Below, piece by piece: positions 8,771 to 20,184 of a stretch of DNA of 52,583 bases. How positions within the stretch are numbered: position 1 is the first letter of the stretch; every line of letters starts with the position of its first letter. Origin of the DNA: CAZOJJ01 sp964580105 (lineage in GTDB: Bacteria > Bacteroidota > Rhodothermia > Rhodothermales > Rubricoccaceae); NCBI GenBank assembly GCA_964580105.1, contig CAZOJJ010000018.1, positions 1 to 52,583 of the forward strand, given 5' to 3'. A model generated the notes under the pieces. That model was given only the letters and a program-made list of their open reading frames with translations, made no database searches and was not told the origin of the DNA. The position numbers and the translations under genes are program-made.

Positions 8771-9679
8771 TCAAGGCGAAGCCGGCCTCGACGACCGTGA
8801 GGAGATCCGAGGTCGGCACGAGCGCGCGACGAACGCGTCGGCGAAGCGCGCGGCCGAGCCCGGGTCGGTGCGGAAGTAGAGCGCGGGCTCGATCAGCTCC
8901 AGCTCCATCAGGAGGAAGCGGCCCTCGTGGCGGACGAAGTCGGCGCGGGCGTAGAGCAGCCGATCCACGTGCGCCATGACGGCCTCGCCCGCGGCGCGCA
9001 GCGCCGGCTCGGCCTCGACGGACTGGATGAGCCCGCCGTGCTCCTCCTGCACGCGGAAGTCGCGCGCCTTCGGCGTCTTGAGGATGGCGTGGCTGTAGGC
9101 GCCGTCGAAGTAGAACAGCGAGAACTCGCCCTCGGTGACGACGGCCGGCAGGAACGGCTGCACCATGTAGGCGCGCGCGGCGAAGTCGGCGGCGAAGTCG
9201 GCGGCGAGGGCGCCGGCGGCGCCCCCGAGGCGGGCGGTGCGAAGCCGGTGCGTACGGTCCGCGTTGGCGCTGACGACGGGCTTGACGACGACCTCGTCGG
9301 CGCCCAGCGCGGCGGCGTGCGCGGGGATGGCGCCGGCCGTGCCCGCCTCGCCCCAGCGCGTCGGGACGACCGGGACGCCCCGCGCTTCCAGATCGCGGAG
9401 GTACGTCTTGCGGAGGTTCCAGCGGACGACCGCCAGCGGGTTCTCCAGCACCGTCTCCCGCTCGATGCCGGCCAGCACCGCGAGGAAGCGGTCGGGGTCG
9501 TCCTGGTAGTCCCAGGGCGTGCGGATGACGACGGCCTCGTAGGCGGCCCAGTCCGCCTCGGCGCGCCAGGAGACCGTCTCGACGGCCCAGCCGCGCTCGG
9601 CGAGGGGCGCCACGGCGAGGTCGTCGTCCTGGACGAACCCGTCGAGGCGGTCCATCGAGAGGAAGGCGAGGCGGCGCAT
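8771..9679 (-). CDS. ATP-grasp domain protein (RimK/glutathione-synthetase-like, DcsG-like)
   Basis: A 302-residue putative ligase that would join a carboxylate to an amine or other nucleophile with ATP. RTPWDYQDDPDRF near residue 55 and NLRKTYLRDLEARGVPVVPT near 110 recur in the ATP-grasp subgroup that includes the cycloserine-pathway cyclo-ligase DcsG. VVVKPVVSANA supplies the ATP-binding lysine strand. ADFVRHEGRFLLMELELIEPALYF carries the acidic metal-binding residues. The substrate is unknown. It starts 6 nt after the recN stop, so the two are co-transcribed. The last ~18 residues are Arg/Ser-rich and unlike the rest, so a sequencing indel near the 3' end is possible. Confidence 0.75.
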   Translation of the reverse strand: MRRLAFLSMDRLDGFVQDDDLAVAPLAERGWAVETVSWRAEADWAAYEAVVIRTPWDYQDDPDRFLAVLAGIERETVLENPLAVVRWNLRKTYLRDLEARGVPVVPTRWGEAGTAGAIPAHAAALGADEVVVKPVVSANADRTHRLRTARLGGAAGALAADFAADFAARAYMVQPFLPAVVTEGEFSLFYFDGAYSHAILKTPKARDFRVQEEHGGLIQSVEAEPALRAAGEAVMAHVDRLLYARADFVRHEGRFLLMELELIEPALYFRTDPGSAARFADAFVARSCRPRISSRSSRPASP

Positions 9680-9685
9680 CCGGCG

Positions 9686-11410
9686 CTACTCCTCGATCCG
9701 TCCGCTCTCGATGAGCTCGCGGGCGCTGCGGAGGGCCGCCTCGCTGACGGCGTCGCCCGAGAGCAGCAGCGCGATCTGCTCCGCCCGCTCGGCCTCCTCG
9801 AGGCGGCGGATGCGCGTCTTCGTCCGCCCCTCCTCGACGGTCTTCTCCACCACGAAGTGGGTGTCGCCGAGGGAGGCGATCTGCGGGAGGTGCGTGATGG
9901 CGATGATCTGGTGGTACTGCGCCAGGCGGTGCATGCTCTCGCCCGCGCGCCGCGCGATGGGCCCGGAGATGCCGGTGTCGATCTCGTCGAAGACGAGGAT
10001 GGGGAGCCGCTCGCTCTTGGCGAGGATGGCCTTGAGCGCGAGCATGATGCGCGAGACCTCGCCGCCGGAGGCCACGCGCGCGAGCGGCTTGGGCTCCTCG
10101 CCGAGGTTGGCCGAGATGTGGAACTCGATCAGGTCGGCGCCGGCCGGGAAGGCCGCCACGCGCCGCGCCTTGGCGCCCTCGGGGAAGGCGACCCAGCCCG
10201 CCTCGTCGTCCTGGAGGCCGAAGCGGACGACGAACTGGGCGTGCGGCATCCCGAGCGTGGCGAGCTCGACCGAGATCATCTCCTCGATCCGCTCGGCCAC
10301 CTCGTGGCGCTTCTGCGAGAGCCGGTAGGCCGCGCGGCTGAGCCGCTCCTGCGCCTCGCCGATCCGCTCGTCCAGCCGCGCCAGCGCGCCCTCGAAGTTG
10401 ACCGCGAGGTCGTACGTCTGCCCGATCTCGGCGCGGAAGTCGAGCGTGGCCTCGATGGTGCCGCCGTACTTGCGCGCGAGGAAGTCGAGCTCGCCGAGGC
10501 GCTCGCGGATTTCGTCGAGGCGCTCGGGGTTGAACTCGATGCGCGCGTTGTAGTCCTGGAGGAACTGCGTGGCCTCCTTCAGGATGATCTCGGCCGAGCG
10601 GATCTCGGCGAGCGTGTCGTCGAAGGTGGCGTCGATGCGGGCGAGGTCCTGGAGCTGGTTGCGGACGACGACGAGGCGGTCGTAGAGGGCGTCGTCGCTC
10701 TCGGACAGCATCTCGTAGAGCTGGGCCGTGGCCTCGTAGAGGCGCTCGGCGTTCTCCAGGATGCGGCGCTCGGCCTCCAGCTCGTCCTCCTCGCCCAGGC
10801 GCGGCGCCGCCTTGTCGATCTCCTCGATCTGGAACGCGATCAGCTCCTTCTGCCGGTGCAGTTCCGCCTCGCGGCGGGCCAGCGCGTCGCGCTCCCTGAT
10901 GAGCGCGGCGACCTCGGCGTAGCGCTGGCGGTACGTCTCGACGAGGCCGCCGAGGCCGCCGAAGTTGTCGAGCAGCTCGCCGTGCGTCTCCGTCCGCAGC
11001 AGCGACTGGTGCTCGTGCTGCCCGTGGAGGTCGATGGTGAGCGAGGCCACCTCGCGGAGCACGTCGAGCGTGGCGGGCGTGTCGTTGAGGAAGGCGCGGC
11101 TGCCGGTGGCGGCGATCTCGCGGCGGACGATGAGCACGCCGTTCTCGTTCGGCTCGATCTCGTGCTCGCGCAGCAGCGCCGGCAGCCGCCCCTCGTTGGC
11201 GTTGTCGAACACCCCCTCGATGACGGCCTTCTTGGCGCCGGCGCGGACGGCCTCGGTGCTGGCGCGCTCGCCCAGCAGCAGCTTCAGCGCGCCGATGAGG
11301 ATGCTCTTGCCCGCGCCCGTCTCGCCCGTGATGATGTTGAGCCCGCTGTCGAACTCGACCTCGAGCCCTTCGATGAGCGCGTAATCGCGGATGGAGAGGG
11401 AGCGAAGCAT
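9686..11410 (-). CDS. recN: DNA repair protein RecN
   Basis: An SMC-like ATPase acting early in double-strand break repair by recombination. It has 574 residues, near the usual ~550. Walker A GETGAGKS is at 29-36 within the RecN N-terminus (LSIRDYALIEGLEVEF). A long central coiled-coil, rich in Glu/Arg/Leu, spans roughly 150-370. The C-terminal half holds the signature LARVASGGEVSRIMLALK and Walker B LPILVFDEIDTGISG, followed by the His-switch region IIAITHLPQIASLGDTHFVV. The start ATG at 11408-11410 is immediately preceded by an inverted repeat in the secA-recN spacer. Order secA, recN, ATP-grasp on the minus strand suggests one transcript. Confidence 0.97.
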   Translation of the reverse strand: MLRSLSIRDYALIEGLEVEFDSGLNIITGETGAGKSILIGALKLLLGERASTEAVRAGAKKAVIEGVFDNANEGRLPALLREHEIEPNENGVLIVRREIAATGSRAFLNDTPATLDVLREVASLTIDLHGQHEHQSLLRTETHGELLDNFGGLGGLVETYRQRYAEVAALIRERDALARREAELHRQKELIAFQIEEIDKAAPRLGEEDELEAERRILENAERLYEATAQLYEMLSESDDALYDRLVVVRNQLQDLARIDATFDDTLAEIRSAEIILKEATQFLQDYNARIEFNPERLDEIRERLGELDFLARKYGGTIEATLDFRAEIGQTYDLAVNFEGALARLDERIGEAQERLSRAAYRLSQKRHEVAERIEEMISVELATLGMPHAQFVVRFGLQDDEAGWVAFPEGAKARRVAAFPAGADLIEFHISANLGEEPKPLARVASGGEVSRIMLALKAILAKSERLPILVFDEIDTGISGPIARRAGESMHRLAQYHQIIAITHLPQIASLGDTHFVVEKTVEEGRTKTRIRRLEEAERAEQIALLLSGDAVSEAALRSARELIESGRIEE

Positions 11411-11491
11411 CGGGGAAGCTGGGGATCCGGGGACCGGGCAATCTGGGACGGCCGAACCTTCAACGCAAGCCCCGGATTCCCCGCTCCCCCG
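11411..11491 (-). other. Intercistronic inverted repeat, secA-recN
   Basis: The 22-nt arms 11411-11432 and 11470-11491 are complementary at 19 of 22 positions, with a 37-nt loop. The left arm touches the recN start codon. There is no T-run, so a simple terminator is unlikely; an mRNA-processing or stabilising hairpin is more plausible. Confidence 0.7.
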
Positions 11492-11506
11492 ATTCCCCGG
11501 TAGCTG

Positions 11507-14947
<3,441 letters not shown>

Positions 14948-15173
14948 GGGGTCGGGGGGGTCGGGGTCGGGCGCCGGAGCGGGCGGCGGCTTCACGCGTG
15001 AGGACGAACCAGCGCGAAAGGTACGCAACGCCCCTCCCGCAGAGCCGGGATCACACGCGAGGCGGAAGCGGCTGTTTCGGCCGCACGGAGGTTTCCTTTC
15101 GTTCTTCGACGGCCTGCCCGGCCTCGGGCCTGCCCGGCTTCAGGCCCCGGCCTCGGCATCGAGGCGGGCGGAG

Positions 15174-17888
15174 CTACAACCCCAGCCAGTACGTCGCCTT
15201 GACGAGGAACACGTTGTGCACCGGCGCGCGGAAGACCTCGCCCAGCTCCTCGCCCACGCTGAACCCGTCGAAGGCGGCGAAGTCGTCGCGCGTCTGCTGC
15301 CAGACGAAGAAGAGCGTGGAGCCGGGCCGCCACTCCCACCGCAGCACGGCGTTGCCCCGCAGCGAGCGGAAGTTGAAGTCGCTATTGGCGAGGAAGAACG
15401 GCGCGCCGCCGTCGCCCGGTCGAACGTCGTAGCCGACGAGCGCGCCGTCCTCCTCCACCTCGGTGATCGCCCCGCCGTCCTCGCCGTAGACCGTGAAGTC
15501 GTACGTGCGCGGGGTGCGGAGCTCGCGGAAGGCGGAGTACCGCCCGCCGACGACGAACGGCTGGGCGTAGAGCTGGAGCGTGAGCTCCGGCGAGAACGTC
15601 CAGTTGACGCGGAGGCCGACGTCGAACGACTCCTGGCGGAGGTCGGCGAAGACGTAGCGCGTGCCGAACGTGGCCGCCGCCGCCTCGTCCGCCACGCGGC
15701 GGACGAACTGGTCGGTGTCCCGGGTCGTGCCGTAGGACGGCTCGACGGAGAGCTCCAGCGCGTTCGTGGGCCGGGCCGTCAGCTCCAGCGTGAGGAACTG
15801 CGCCCACTCCACGCCGACGCCGAGGTGGTCGTGCGGCAGCTCGCGCCGGGCGTCCACGCGGACGCTGCCGGAGAGCTTCCGCTGGCGGTCCGTCGTGAGC
15901 GTGACGTTGCCGCTGAGGTCGGCCGGGCGGAGGGCCAGCGGGCCGCCGCGCGTGAGCCGGTCGTTGACGTAGACGGGCTGGCCGCCGGCGTTGACGCTGA
16001 GCGTCCACAGGTTCGGGAAGCGCGCGAAGAGCCCGCCTCGGTAGTAGTGGTGGACGAGGTCGCCGCCGAAGTTAGTCGCCGCCCCGCCGTAGAGGTAGCC
16101 GGTGAAGTAGTTGAGGAGGCGCGTCCGGGAGCGGACGTACTCGAGGTCCCAGTGCAGGCCGGCGTAGTCGGCGCGGTTCTGGAAGCCGAGGTCGTTGACC
16201 TCGAAGCCGGGCGTGACGGCGATGCCGGTGAGCGAGCCGCGCACGGCCCCGCCCGTCTTGGCAATCGAGAGCTCGGCCTGGGCGCCCGTGAGCCGGGTCC
16301 GACTCGGGTCGAGGTCGAGGTGGTCCTGATCGGGGCGCTGGTAGTAGCGTTGGGGCTGCTGCTGGAGGCGCGTGATGAACAACGAGTCGCCCTCGACGAG
16401 GCTGCCGGTGACGACGCCGCTGACCGTCCACCGCCGCCCGGCCCAGGAATGCAGCACGTCGAGGCCGCCGACGTAGGCGTTGCCCGCGAGGAGGCCGTCG
16501 AAGAGGGCGCCGTCGGGGAAGCGGTTCGTCGCCGTGACGAGGCCGCCGAGGCCGGAGGCGCCGCCCCGGAGGTCCCGCCGGAAGCGGCCGACGAAGTAGT
16601 TCGAGAGCGGCTCGACCGGCGTCGTGACCGTGTGGCCCTCCTCGTCGATGAGGCGGGCCGTCTCCTCCAGCGTGACGGCGTCGAGCACGCCCACGGTCCA
16701 TCCGCCGATCTGCCCGCTCACCTTCGCCGCCGTGGCGATGGTGGTCTGCTCGGGGCTGTCGAGGTAGACGGCCTCGGCCGGGGAGCGGGTCGGCGAGCGG
16801 CCGATGCGGCGGGAATAGAAGAAGGTCGGCCGGTTGGCGACGTTGTAGGTGCGCGTCCGGCCGAAGTCGAACACGTCCTCGCCCTCGACGAAGAACGGGC
16901 GGCGCTCCTCGAAGAAGGTCTCGAAGGCCGAGAGGTTGACGACGGCGGGGTCGGCCTCGACCTGCCCGAAGTCGGGGTTGACCGTGGCGGTGAGCGTGAG
17001 GCTGCTCGTCAGCCCCACCTTCGCGTCGAAGCCGGCGACGGGTTGCAGCTCGTTCTCGGCGTAGAACGGGTCCTCGGCCACGCCGGGCAGCCGCTCCAGG
17101 CGGGCGGCGGCGTAGGGCAGCAGCTCGACGCGGCGCGGCGTACGGAGGCCTTCCAGCCCGTCGAGGCGGCCGAACCGCGAGACGTAGCCCTCGACGCCCG
17201 GCAGGATGGGCGACCAGTACGACCGCTCGGCCCGGGCGGGGATGTCGCGCTGGAACTGGATCTGCCAGGGCTCCACGCCGTCGGCGTCATAGCGGAGCTG
17301 CGAGAACGGGATGCGGATCTCGACGGTGTAGCCCTGCCCGCCGTCGTCGTCGAACCGGCCGACGGCGCTGTCCCAGACGGCGTCCCAGCTGAACGAGCCG
17401 CTGTTCTCGTCGTTGTAGAGGAGCACGTCCTGCTGGACGCCCGCGAGGTTGACGCCGAAGGAGAAGGCCGTGCGGCCGTCGGCCGGGCTGCCGATCTCGA
17501 CGAAGACGCGGTCGGAAACCGGCAGGCCGTCCCGCCGCGCGAGCGGCCCGACGAGCGTGCTCGGATCGGTCACGAAACAGCGGAAGCCGACGTAGAGCGC
17601 GTCGCGGTCGTAGAGGACGGCGACCTCGGTGCGCTCGGAGGCGGGGCTGCCGGCGTCGGGCTCCTGCTGAACGAAACCGGCGGCCTTTGGAGCGGCGACC
17701 CAGGCGGGCTCGTCGAGCCGTCCATCGATGCGGAGGCGATCGTCGGAATCGAGGCGGACGGCCTGGAGGCGAACGACGGACGCGGGGCCGGCCACGGTCG
17801 CCCCGCCCCGCTGGTCCGCCTGGGCCTTCAGCGGGGACGCCGTGAGAACGAGAGCGAGGACAGCGGTGAAGCGAAAAACGAAGCGCAA
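15174..17888 (-). CDS. DUF5916 / CBM9-like outer-membrane protein, copy A
   Basis: A 904-residue exported protein. The signal peptide ends at about residue 23 (SPLKA-QA). A CBM9-like domain (about 45-250: RIDGRLDEPAW, VAVLYDRDALYVGFRC, GYTVEIRIPFSQLRY) is followed by the DUF5916 region, predicted to form a beta-barrel and ending in the hydrophobic KATYWLGL typical of outer-membrane strands. Function is unknown; the family is common in Bacteroidota and Rhodothermota. It starts 12 nt after the M56 protease gene, so it belongs to the blaI-M56 operon and is the likely output gene of that switch. Two blocks (210 and 89 bp) are identical in DNA to copy B. Confidence 0.85.
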   Translation of the reverse strand: MRFVFRFTAVLALVLTASPLKAQADQRGGATVAGPASVVRLQAVRLDSDDRLRIDGRLDEPAWVAAPKAAGFVQQEPDAGSPASERTEVAVLYDRDALYVGFRCFVTDPSTLVGPLARRDGLPVSDRVFVEIGSPADGRTAFSFGVNLAGVQQDVLLYNDENSGSFSWDAVWDSAVGRFDDDGGQGYTVEIRIPFSQLRYDADGVEPWQIQFQRDIPARAERSYWSPILPGVEGYVSRFGRLDGLEGLRTPRRVELLPYAAARLERLPGVAEDPFYAENELQPVAGFDAKVGLTSSLTLTATVNPDFGQVEADPAVVNLSAFETFFEERRPFFVEGEDVFDFGRTRTYNVANRPTFFYSRRIGRSPTRSPAEAVYLDSPEQTTIATAAKVSGQIGGWTVGVLDAVTLEETARLIDEEGHTVTTPVEPLSNYFVGRFRRDLRGGASGLGGLVTATNRFPDGALFDGLLAGNAYVGGLDVLHSWAGRRWTVSGVVTGSLVEGDSLFITRLQQQPQRYYQRPDQDHLDLDPSRTRLTGAQAELSIAKTGGAVRGSLTGIAVTPGFEVNDLGFQNRADYAGLHWDLEYVRSRTRLLNYFTGYLYGGAATNFGGDLVHHYYRGGLFARFPNLWTLSVNAGGQPVYVNDRLTRGGPLALRPADLSGNVTLTTDRQRKLSGSVRVDARRELPHDHLGVGVEWAQFLTLELTARPTNALELSVEPSYGTTRDTDQFVRRVADEAAAATFGTRYVFADLRQESFDVGLRVNWTFSPELTLQLYAQPFVVGGRYSAFRELRTPRTYDFTVYGEDGGAITEVEEDGALVGYDVRPGDGGAPFFLANSDFNFRSLRGNAVLRWEWRPGSTLFFVWQQTRDDFAAFDGFSVGEELGEVFRAPVHNVFLVKATYWLGL
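16792..17001. repeat. 210-bp block identical to 21815-22024
   Basis: All 210 bases match the second DUF5916 gene. After one mismatch a further ~30 bases also match. A second perfect block, 15294-15382 (89 bp), equals 20305-20393. Synonymous sites are identical too, while the sequence around the blocks differs. Confidence 0.93.
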
Positions 17889-17900
17889 GGGGGGCCGACG

Positions 17901-19622
17901 TTACCGGGAAGCACGAGCTTGCTGGCGGGTCGTGTCCGGGCACGCGTCCTCGACCCTCCGGTCGGGACGATACGTCGGCCTGCTCTGGTTGTCAACATCG
18001 CGCTTCCACTCCAGCGCAAGTGTACGCTCGATGTTGCGCACCTCGTTCTCCACAAACTGATGAAGGGCCTCCTGCTCCACCCAGGCGGACGCCTCCCATC
18101 GCTCGGCCCTCCGGGCCAGCGCCTCCATCTGCGCGGCGAGGGCCTCGGCCTGGCGGTCGAGGGCGTCCCAGGCGTCGCCGTCCTCCACGAGGTGGCGCAC
18201 GTCTACGCGGGGGCCCGGCGGAGCGGACGCCATGTCGTAGGCGAACGCGGCGTCCAGGCGGGTCAGCCCCTGCTCGCCCGAGGCCGGCAGAGCCGGCAGA
18301 GCCGGCAGAGCCGGCAGAGCCGGCATGGAGAAGGACACCCGGGCGGACGGCGCAGCCGGCGCCGAGGGGCCGCTCGAACCGCTGAACGGATCGCTCACCT
18401 CAACGACGCGCCCGCGCGGCTCCGCCCTCCGCGCTTCCCCGACGACGGGCTGAGGGTCGGGACCCGGCTCCGGCGTCGCCGCCGGAGCGGGGGGAGCCGG
18501 AGGTGAGGGAGCCGACGGGGCTGCGGCCGGGGTGTGCGGGGCAACGGGCGCGGGCCGCGGCGGGGCCGGCGGCAGCGGAGCCATCGGCGGGGTCGGGGGC
18601 GCGATGGGATCGATGACGACCACCGGCCAGGCCAGCGCCAGCACCAGCACGCCGACGATGACGAGGAGGCCGCGCGAGAGGGCATCCCGGCGCTGGTTGT
18701 TGCGGAGGATGGAGTGCAGGCGCTCCTCGATCTGCGACGGCCTGGCCATCGACGCCATCGCCAGTTCGGCGCGGGGCGCCCGGCCCAGGTCGCGGGCGAG
18801 TTGGAGGAGGTGCCCGGCGTAGTCCGACGGCAGGGCGCCGTCCTGGAGCACGTAGTCGTCGCAGGCGTGCTCGCGCTCGACGAGCATCCGGCGGTAGGCG
18901 TGCCAGGCCAGCGGGTTGAACCAGTGGAAGGCGACGACGGCCTGACCGAGCCACTGCGTCAGGCTGTCGCGGCGGCGGACGTGGGCCAGCTCGTGCAGGA
19001 GCACTACACGGCGCCGCTCCTGCGTCCACGCGTCGGCCTCGGCCGGCAGCAGCACGACGGGGCGCCGCACGCCCCACGTCATCGGCGAACGCAGCCGGCG
19101 GCTCACGCGCAGGGCCACCGGGCGGCGGACGCCCAGCGTGCGGCGCACCCGCTCGGTGAGGCGCCGCCACTCGGGGTCGGTCACGGGCGCGGCGTGACGG
19201 GTGAAGACGGCCGCCGCCGCCGCCGCCGCGAGCCAGCGCACCCCAACCAGCAGGGCGCCCAGTGCCCACAGGCCGAGCAGGAACCCTTCGACCGTCAGCG
19301 TCCGCGCCGCCTCGACCACCGCCGCCTCTGCGGCGGCGGCGGCGGCCGGGAGGGGCTGCGCGACCGAGTCCGTGTCGAGCAGCCCGAAGGTCTCGGCCGG
19401 CAGAACCGGCACCTCCCACCCCGGCACGAGCACGAGCAGCACCGGCATCAACAGCACGGCGACGAACGCGAGCGTCCACACGAGGTGGCGCGTCGCCGCC
19501 GAAGCCCGCCGGAGCGCGAGGGCGGCCAGACCGGCCGCGGCCAGCAACAGGGCCGCTTTCAGCGCGGAGAGCGTGAGCAGGGCCGCCCAGGGGTCGGCGC
19601 GGAGTAGGTCGAATTCGTCCAT
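17901..19622 (-). CDS. M56 (BlaR1/MecR1-type) membrane metalloprotease sensor
   Basis: A 573-residue antirepressor protease expected to sense an envelope signal and trigger inactivation of the BlaI repressor encoded just upstream. Membrane segments lie at about 15-37, 46-67, 113-140 and 310-330. The zinc motif HELAH is at 210-214 and the third-ligand region EREHACDDYVL about 50 residues later. There is no penicillin-binding domain. Beyond the last membrane segment the chain is a Pro/Ala-rich linker, a short PAL repeat, then a charged, probably coiled-coil region (LDRQAEALAAQMEALARRAERW). So the signal is probably not a beta-lactam. It starts 1 nt after the blaI-like stop and precedes DUF5916 copy A by 12 nt. 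Confidence 0.88.
   Translation of the reverse strand: MDEFDLLRADPWAALLTLSALKAALLLAAAGLAALALRRASAATRHLVWTLAFVAVLLMPVLLVLVPGWEVPVLPAETFGLLDTDSVAQPLPAAAAAAEAAVVEAARTLTVEGFLLGLWALGALLVGVRWLAAAAAAAVFTRHAAPVTDPEWRRLTERVRRTLGVRRPVALRVSRRLRSPMTWGVRRPVVLLPAEADAWTQERRRVVLLHELAHVRRRDSLTQWLGQAVVAFHWFNPLAWHAYRRMLVEREHACDDYVLQDGALPSDYAGHLLQLARDLGRAPRAELAMASMARPSQIEERLHSILRNNQRRDALSRGLLVIVGVLVLALAWPVVVIDPIAPPTPPMAPLPPAPPRPAPVAPHTPAAAPSAPSPPAPPAPAATPEPGPDPQPVVGEARRAEPRGRVVEVSDPFSGSSGPSAPAAPSARVSFSMPALPALPALPALPASGEQGLTRLDAAFAYDMASAPPGPRVDVRHLVEDGDAWDALDRQAEALAAQMEALARRAERWEASAWVEQEALHQFVENEVRNIERTLALEWKRDVDNQSRPTYRPDRRVEDACPDTTRQQARASR
18283..18325. repeat. 9-bp in-frame repeat inside the M56 gene
   Basis: Four copies of gccggcaga plus a partial fifth encode Pro-Ala-Leu repeats on the minus strand, in the linker after the membrane domain. 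Confidence 0.85.
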
Positions 19623-19623
19623 G

Positions 19624-20004
19624 TCACCGGCCCTCTGCGCGGGCCATGTCGATGAGCGAGGAGAGGCGCTCGAGTTCCTCGGCCGAGAGTTCGGCCGCGG
19701 TCTCGTCGAGGAGGGCGGCCATGGCCTGGGCGGGCGAGCCGTCGAAGAACGTCCGCATCACGTGGCGGAGCGCCGAGCGGCTGGCCTGCTCGGGCGCCAC
19801 GGTGGGGGCGTAGACGTAGCGCGGGCCGTCCTGTGCGTGCGTGAGGTGCCCCTTCTCTTCCAGGATGCGGAGCATGGCCCGGACGGCCGAGTAGCTCGGC
19901 GGGTCAGGAAGGCGCTCCATCACCTCGGCGGCGGTGGCCCGTTCGAGGCGGTAGATGATGTCCATGATCTGCCGCTCGCGGCGGCTGAGGTGGATCGCGG
20001 CCAT
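19624..20004 (-). CDS. BlaI/MecI/CopY-family transcriptional repressor
   Basis: A 126-residue winged-helix repressor of normal family length. Residues 1-75 form the DNA-binding domain (LSRRERQIMDIIYRL, ATAAEVMERL, SYSAVRAMLRILEEKGHL) and 80-125 the dimerisation helices. In known systems BlaI binds TACA/TGTA-like dyads and is removed by the M56 protease. It is the first gene of the operon blaI-M56-DUF5916. Its own promoter region carries the 18-bp palindrome GTGCTAAAAGCTTAGCAC, so autoregulation is likely. The start ATG is at 20002-20004. Confidence 0.92.
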   Translation of the reverse strand: MAAIHLSRRERQIMDIIYRLERATAAEVMERLPDPPSYSAVRAMLRILEEKGHLTHAQDGPRYVYAPTVAPEQASRSALRHVMRTFFDGSPAQAMAALLDETAAELSAEELERLSSLIDMARAEGR

Positions 20005-20053
20005 GGGAGAAGCGGGAAAGTTCGTCCGTACGGGGAAGGCGAGGGTCGGTTAC

Positions 20054-20105
20054 GTGCTAAGCTTTTAGCACGGAGCAAAGTAGGCCGAAGCCCGCCGCTC
20101 GTCAA
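20054..20105 (-). promoter_or_regulatory. Promoter and BlaI operator of the blaI-M56-DUF5916 operon
   Basis: On the minus strand TTGACG (20100-20105), 17 nt, TACTTT (20077-20082), then the palindrome at 20054-20071 with perfect 7-bp arms (GTGCTAA and TTAGCAC) around 4 nt. The palindrome falls on the expected transcription start, a standard place for a repressor site. Confidence 0.7.
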
Positions 20106-20184
20106 GCCGACGCGGCCGGTGCCTGATTAGGAACCCGGTTCGGTACCGCACAAGGCACTTCGCGGGGCCTCCGCCGGAACGACG

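Noticed and set aside
19624..20004. Beta-lactam resistance locus because of BlaI and M56
   Set aside because: No beta-lactamase or penicillin-binding domain is present; the third operon gene is a DUF5916 outer-membrane protein.
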